DNA from: an uncultured Saprospiraceae bacterium
Lineage (GTDB): Bacteria; Bacteroidota; Bacteroidia; Chitinophagales; Saprospiraceae
Direction: 5' to 3'
Assembly: GCA_937951615.1 (NCBI GenBank)
Contig: CALFBH010000010.1
Coordinates: 62,001 to 126,000, forward strand
Length of the DNA: 64,000 nucleotides
The position numbers and the translations under genes are program-made. Each line of letters begins with the position of its first letter. The stretch's first letter is position 1. A model generated the notes under the pieces. It ran no database searches. It was not told the origin of the DNA and saw only the letters and a list, made by a program, of their open reading frames with translations. Of this stretch, positions 63,250-64,000 are shown one piece after another.

Positions 63250-63975
63250 ATGAAAAAGCAAGAAAGAGGCTTACAGGTTTTATTTGAGGACAACCACCTC
63301 ATCGCAGTGAATAAGCCTGCCGGCTATCTGGTACAAGGCGACATTACTGGTGACAAACCGCTGTCTGATTTTGTCAAGCAATACATCAAGATCCGTTATA
63401 ACAAACCTGGCGATGTATTTCTAGGGGTCATTCATCGCTTAGATCGCCCTGTGAGTGGTGTCGTCATTTTTGCAAGAACGAGCAAAGCACTTACGCGCAT
63501 GAATGAAATGTTCAGAGATGGGAAGGTGCAGAAAAGTTATTGGGCTGTCACCTTCGACCGACCTGAACCAATGGAAGGCAAACTCACCCACTGGTTGCTT
63601 AAAGACAAAGAACGCAATTTTGTAAATGCCAGTAAAAAGAAAAGTGCAGATGCTAAAAAAGCGGTGCTTAGTTATCAACTGGCCAGCTCGATGGACAATC
63701 ATCACCTGATTGCTGTACGACCGCACACTGGCAGACCCCATCAGATACGGGTACAATTGGCAAGACTCAAGACGCCCATACGGGGAGATATAAAATATGG
63801 TAGTCCAAAACCGAATGAAGATGGCCGCATACATTTACACGCTCATGCTCTTGCATTTCAGCATCCAGTCAAAAAAGAACCTGTTCTGATAAAAGCGGCA
63901 ACACCAGAGGAGGATCAGGTCTGGCACAAATTTAGAGACTTTACCAACAACTATCCTATTTTTCATAATGGCTAA
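63250..63975 (+). CDS. RluA-family pseudouridine synthase
   Basis: This 241-residue enzyme isomerises uridine to pseudouridine in rRNA or tRNA. The catalytic motif GVIHRLDRPVSGVVIFARTS holds the essential Asp, and PHTGRPHQIRVQLA is the second family block. The N-terminus (DNHLIAVNKPAGYLVQGD) is typical, with no S4 domain. The length fits the shorter RluA subgroup. The exact target position cannot be read from sequence. Confidence 0.93.
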   Translation: MKKQERGLQVLFEDNHLIAVNKPAGYLVQGDITGDKPLSDFVKQYIKIRYNKPGDVFLGVIHRLDRPVSGVVIFARTSKALTRMNEMFRDGKVQKSYWAVTFDRPEPMEGKLTHWLLKDKERNFVNASKKKSADAKKAVLSYQLASSMDNHHLIAVRPHTGRPHQIRVQLARLKTPIRGDIKYGSPKPNEDGRIHLHAHALAFQHPVKKEPVLIKAATPEEDQVWHKFRDFTNNYPIFHNG

Positions 63976-64000
63976 TCTTGGAGTGAATAATTACGAATTA

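Overview
The window is a low-GC bacterial chromosome segment from a member of the Bacteroidota, most probably a Saprospirales-type gliding or predatory lineage. This is inference. The supports are secreted multidomain proteins with type IX secretion (T9SS) C-terminal sorting domains, promoters ending in TAnnTTTG-like boxes, weak Shine-Dalgarno usage, DUF3857/transglutaminase proteins, a XisH/XisI pair outside cyanobacteria, and many simple-sequence tracts between genes. No rRNA or tRNA gene, CRISPR array or intact insertion sequence was seen.

Left part (1-17.7 kb). A truncated subtilisin-like protease and two lipoproteins with near-identical leaders precede the most interesting locus. There, an ECF-like sigma factor, a single-pass anti-sigma-like protein with helical repeats and a secreted trypsin/PDZ (HtrA-like) protease form one minus-strand operon. 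It is divergent from a signal-peptide-bearing TPR-CHAT (caspase-like) protein. The layout resembles an extracytoplasmic stress pathway (sigma, membrane anti-sigma, periplasmic PDZ protease) with a caspase-like partner. An M43 metalloprotease, a membrane-anchored M15-like protein and a large T9SS cargo protein follow.

Defence stretch (17.8-21.7 kb). A BglII/BstYI-like restriction enzyme and a cytosine-5 DNA methyltransferase converge with an 11-bp overlap. A possible 45-codon ORF overlaps the methyltransferase start. A DUF262/DUF1524 (GmrSD-type) protein lies next to them.

Middle part (21.7-49.6 kb). This holds mostly housekeeping or metabolic genes: M1 aminopeptidase, dihydropteroate synthase, SixA phosphatase, polyphosphate kinase, LipB, sugar-phosphate isomerase and PlsC. 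Mixed in are envelope proteins: a secreted peptidyl-arginine deiminase-like enzyme, a glutaminyl-cyclase-like lipoprotein, a PKD-cyclophilin lipoprotein and two DUF3857 proteins. Accessory items are XisHI, a four-helix-bundle gene inside a 24-bp inverted repeat, an APH-M23-aminotransferase fusion and an Rpn/PD-(D/E)XK protein. Intergenic regions carry a roughly 40-copy heptamer array, a 10-copy octamer array that contains the sixA stop codon, and a recurrent ATTTTGC-NNN-GCAAAAT hairpin.

Right part (49.7-64 kb). Two related secreted leucine-rich-repeat surface proteins (1070 and 2172 residues) share a C-terminal P-domain-like region and a Cys-ending terminal module. They are followed by a papain-like protease with an N-terminal membrane anchor, alanine dehydrogenase and a RluA-type pseudouridine synthase.
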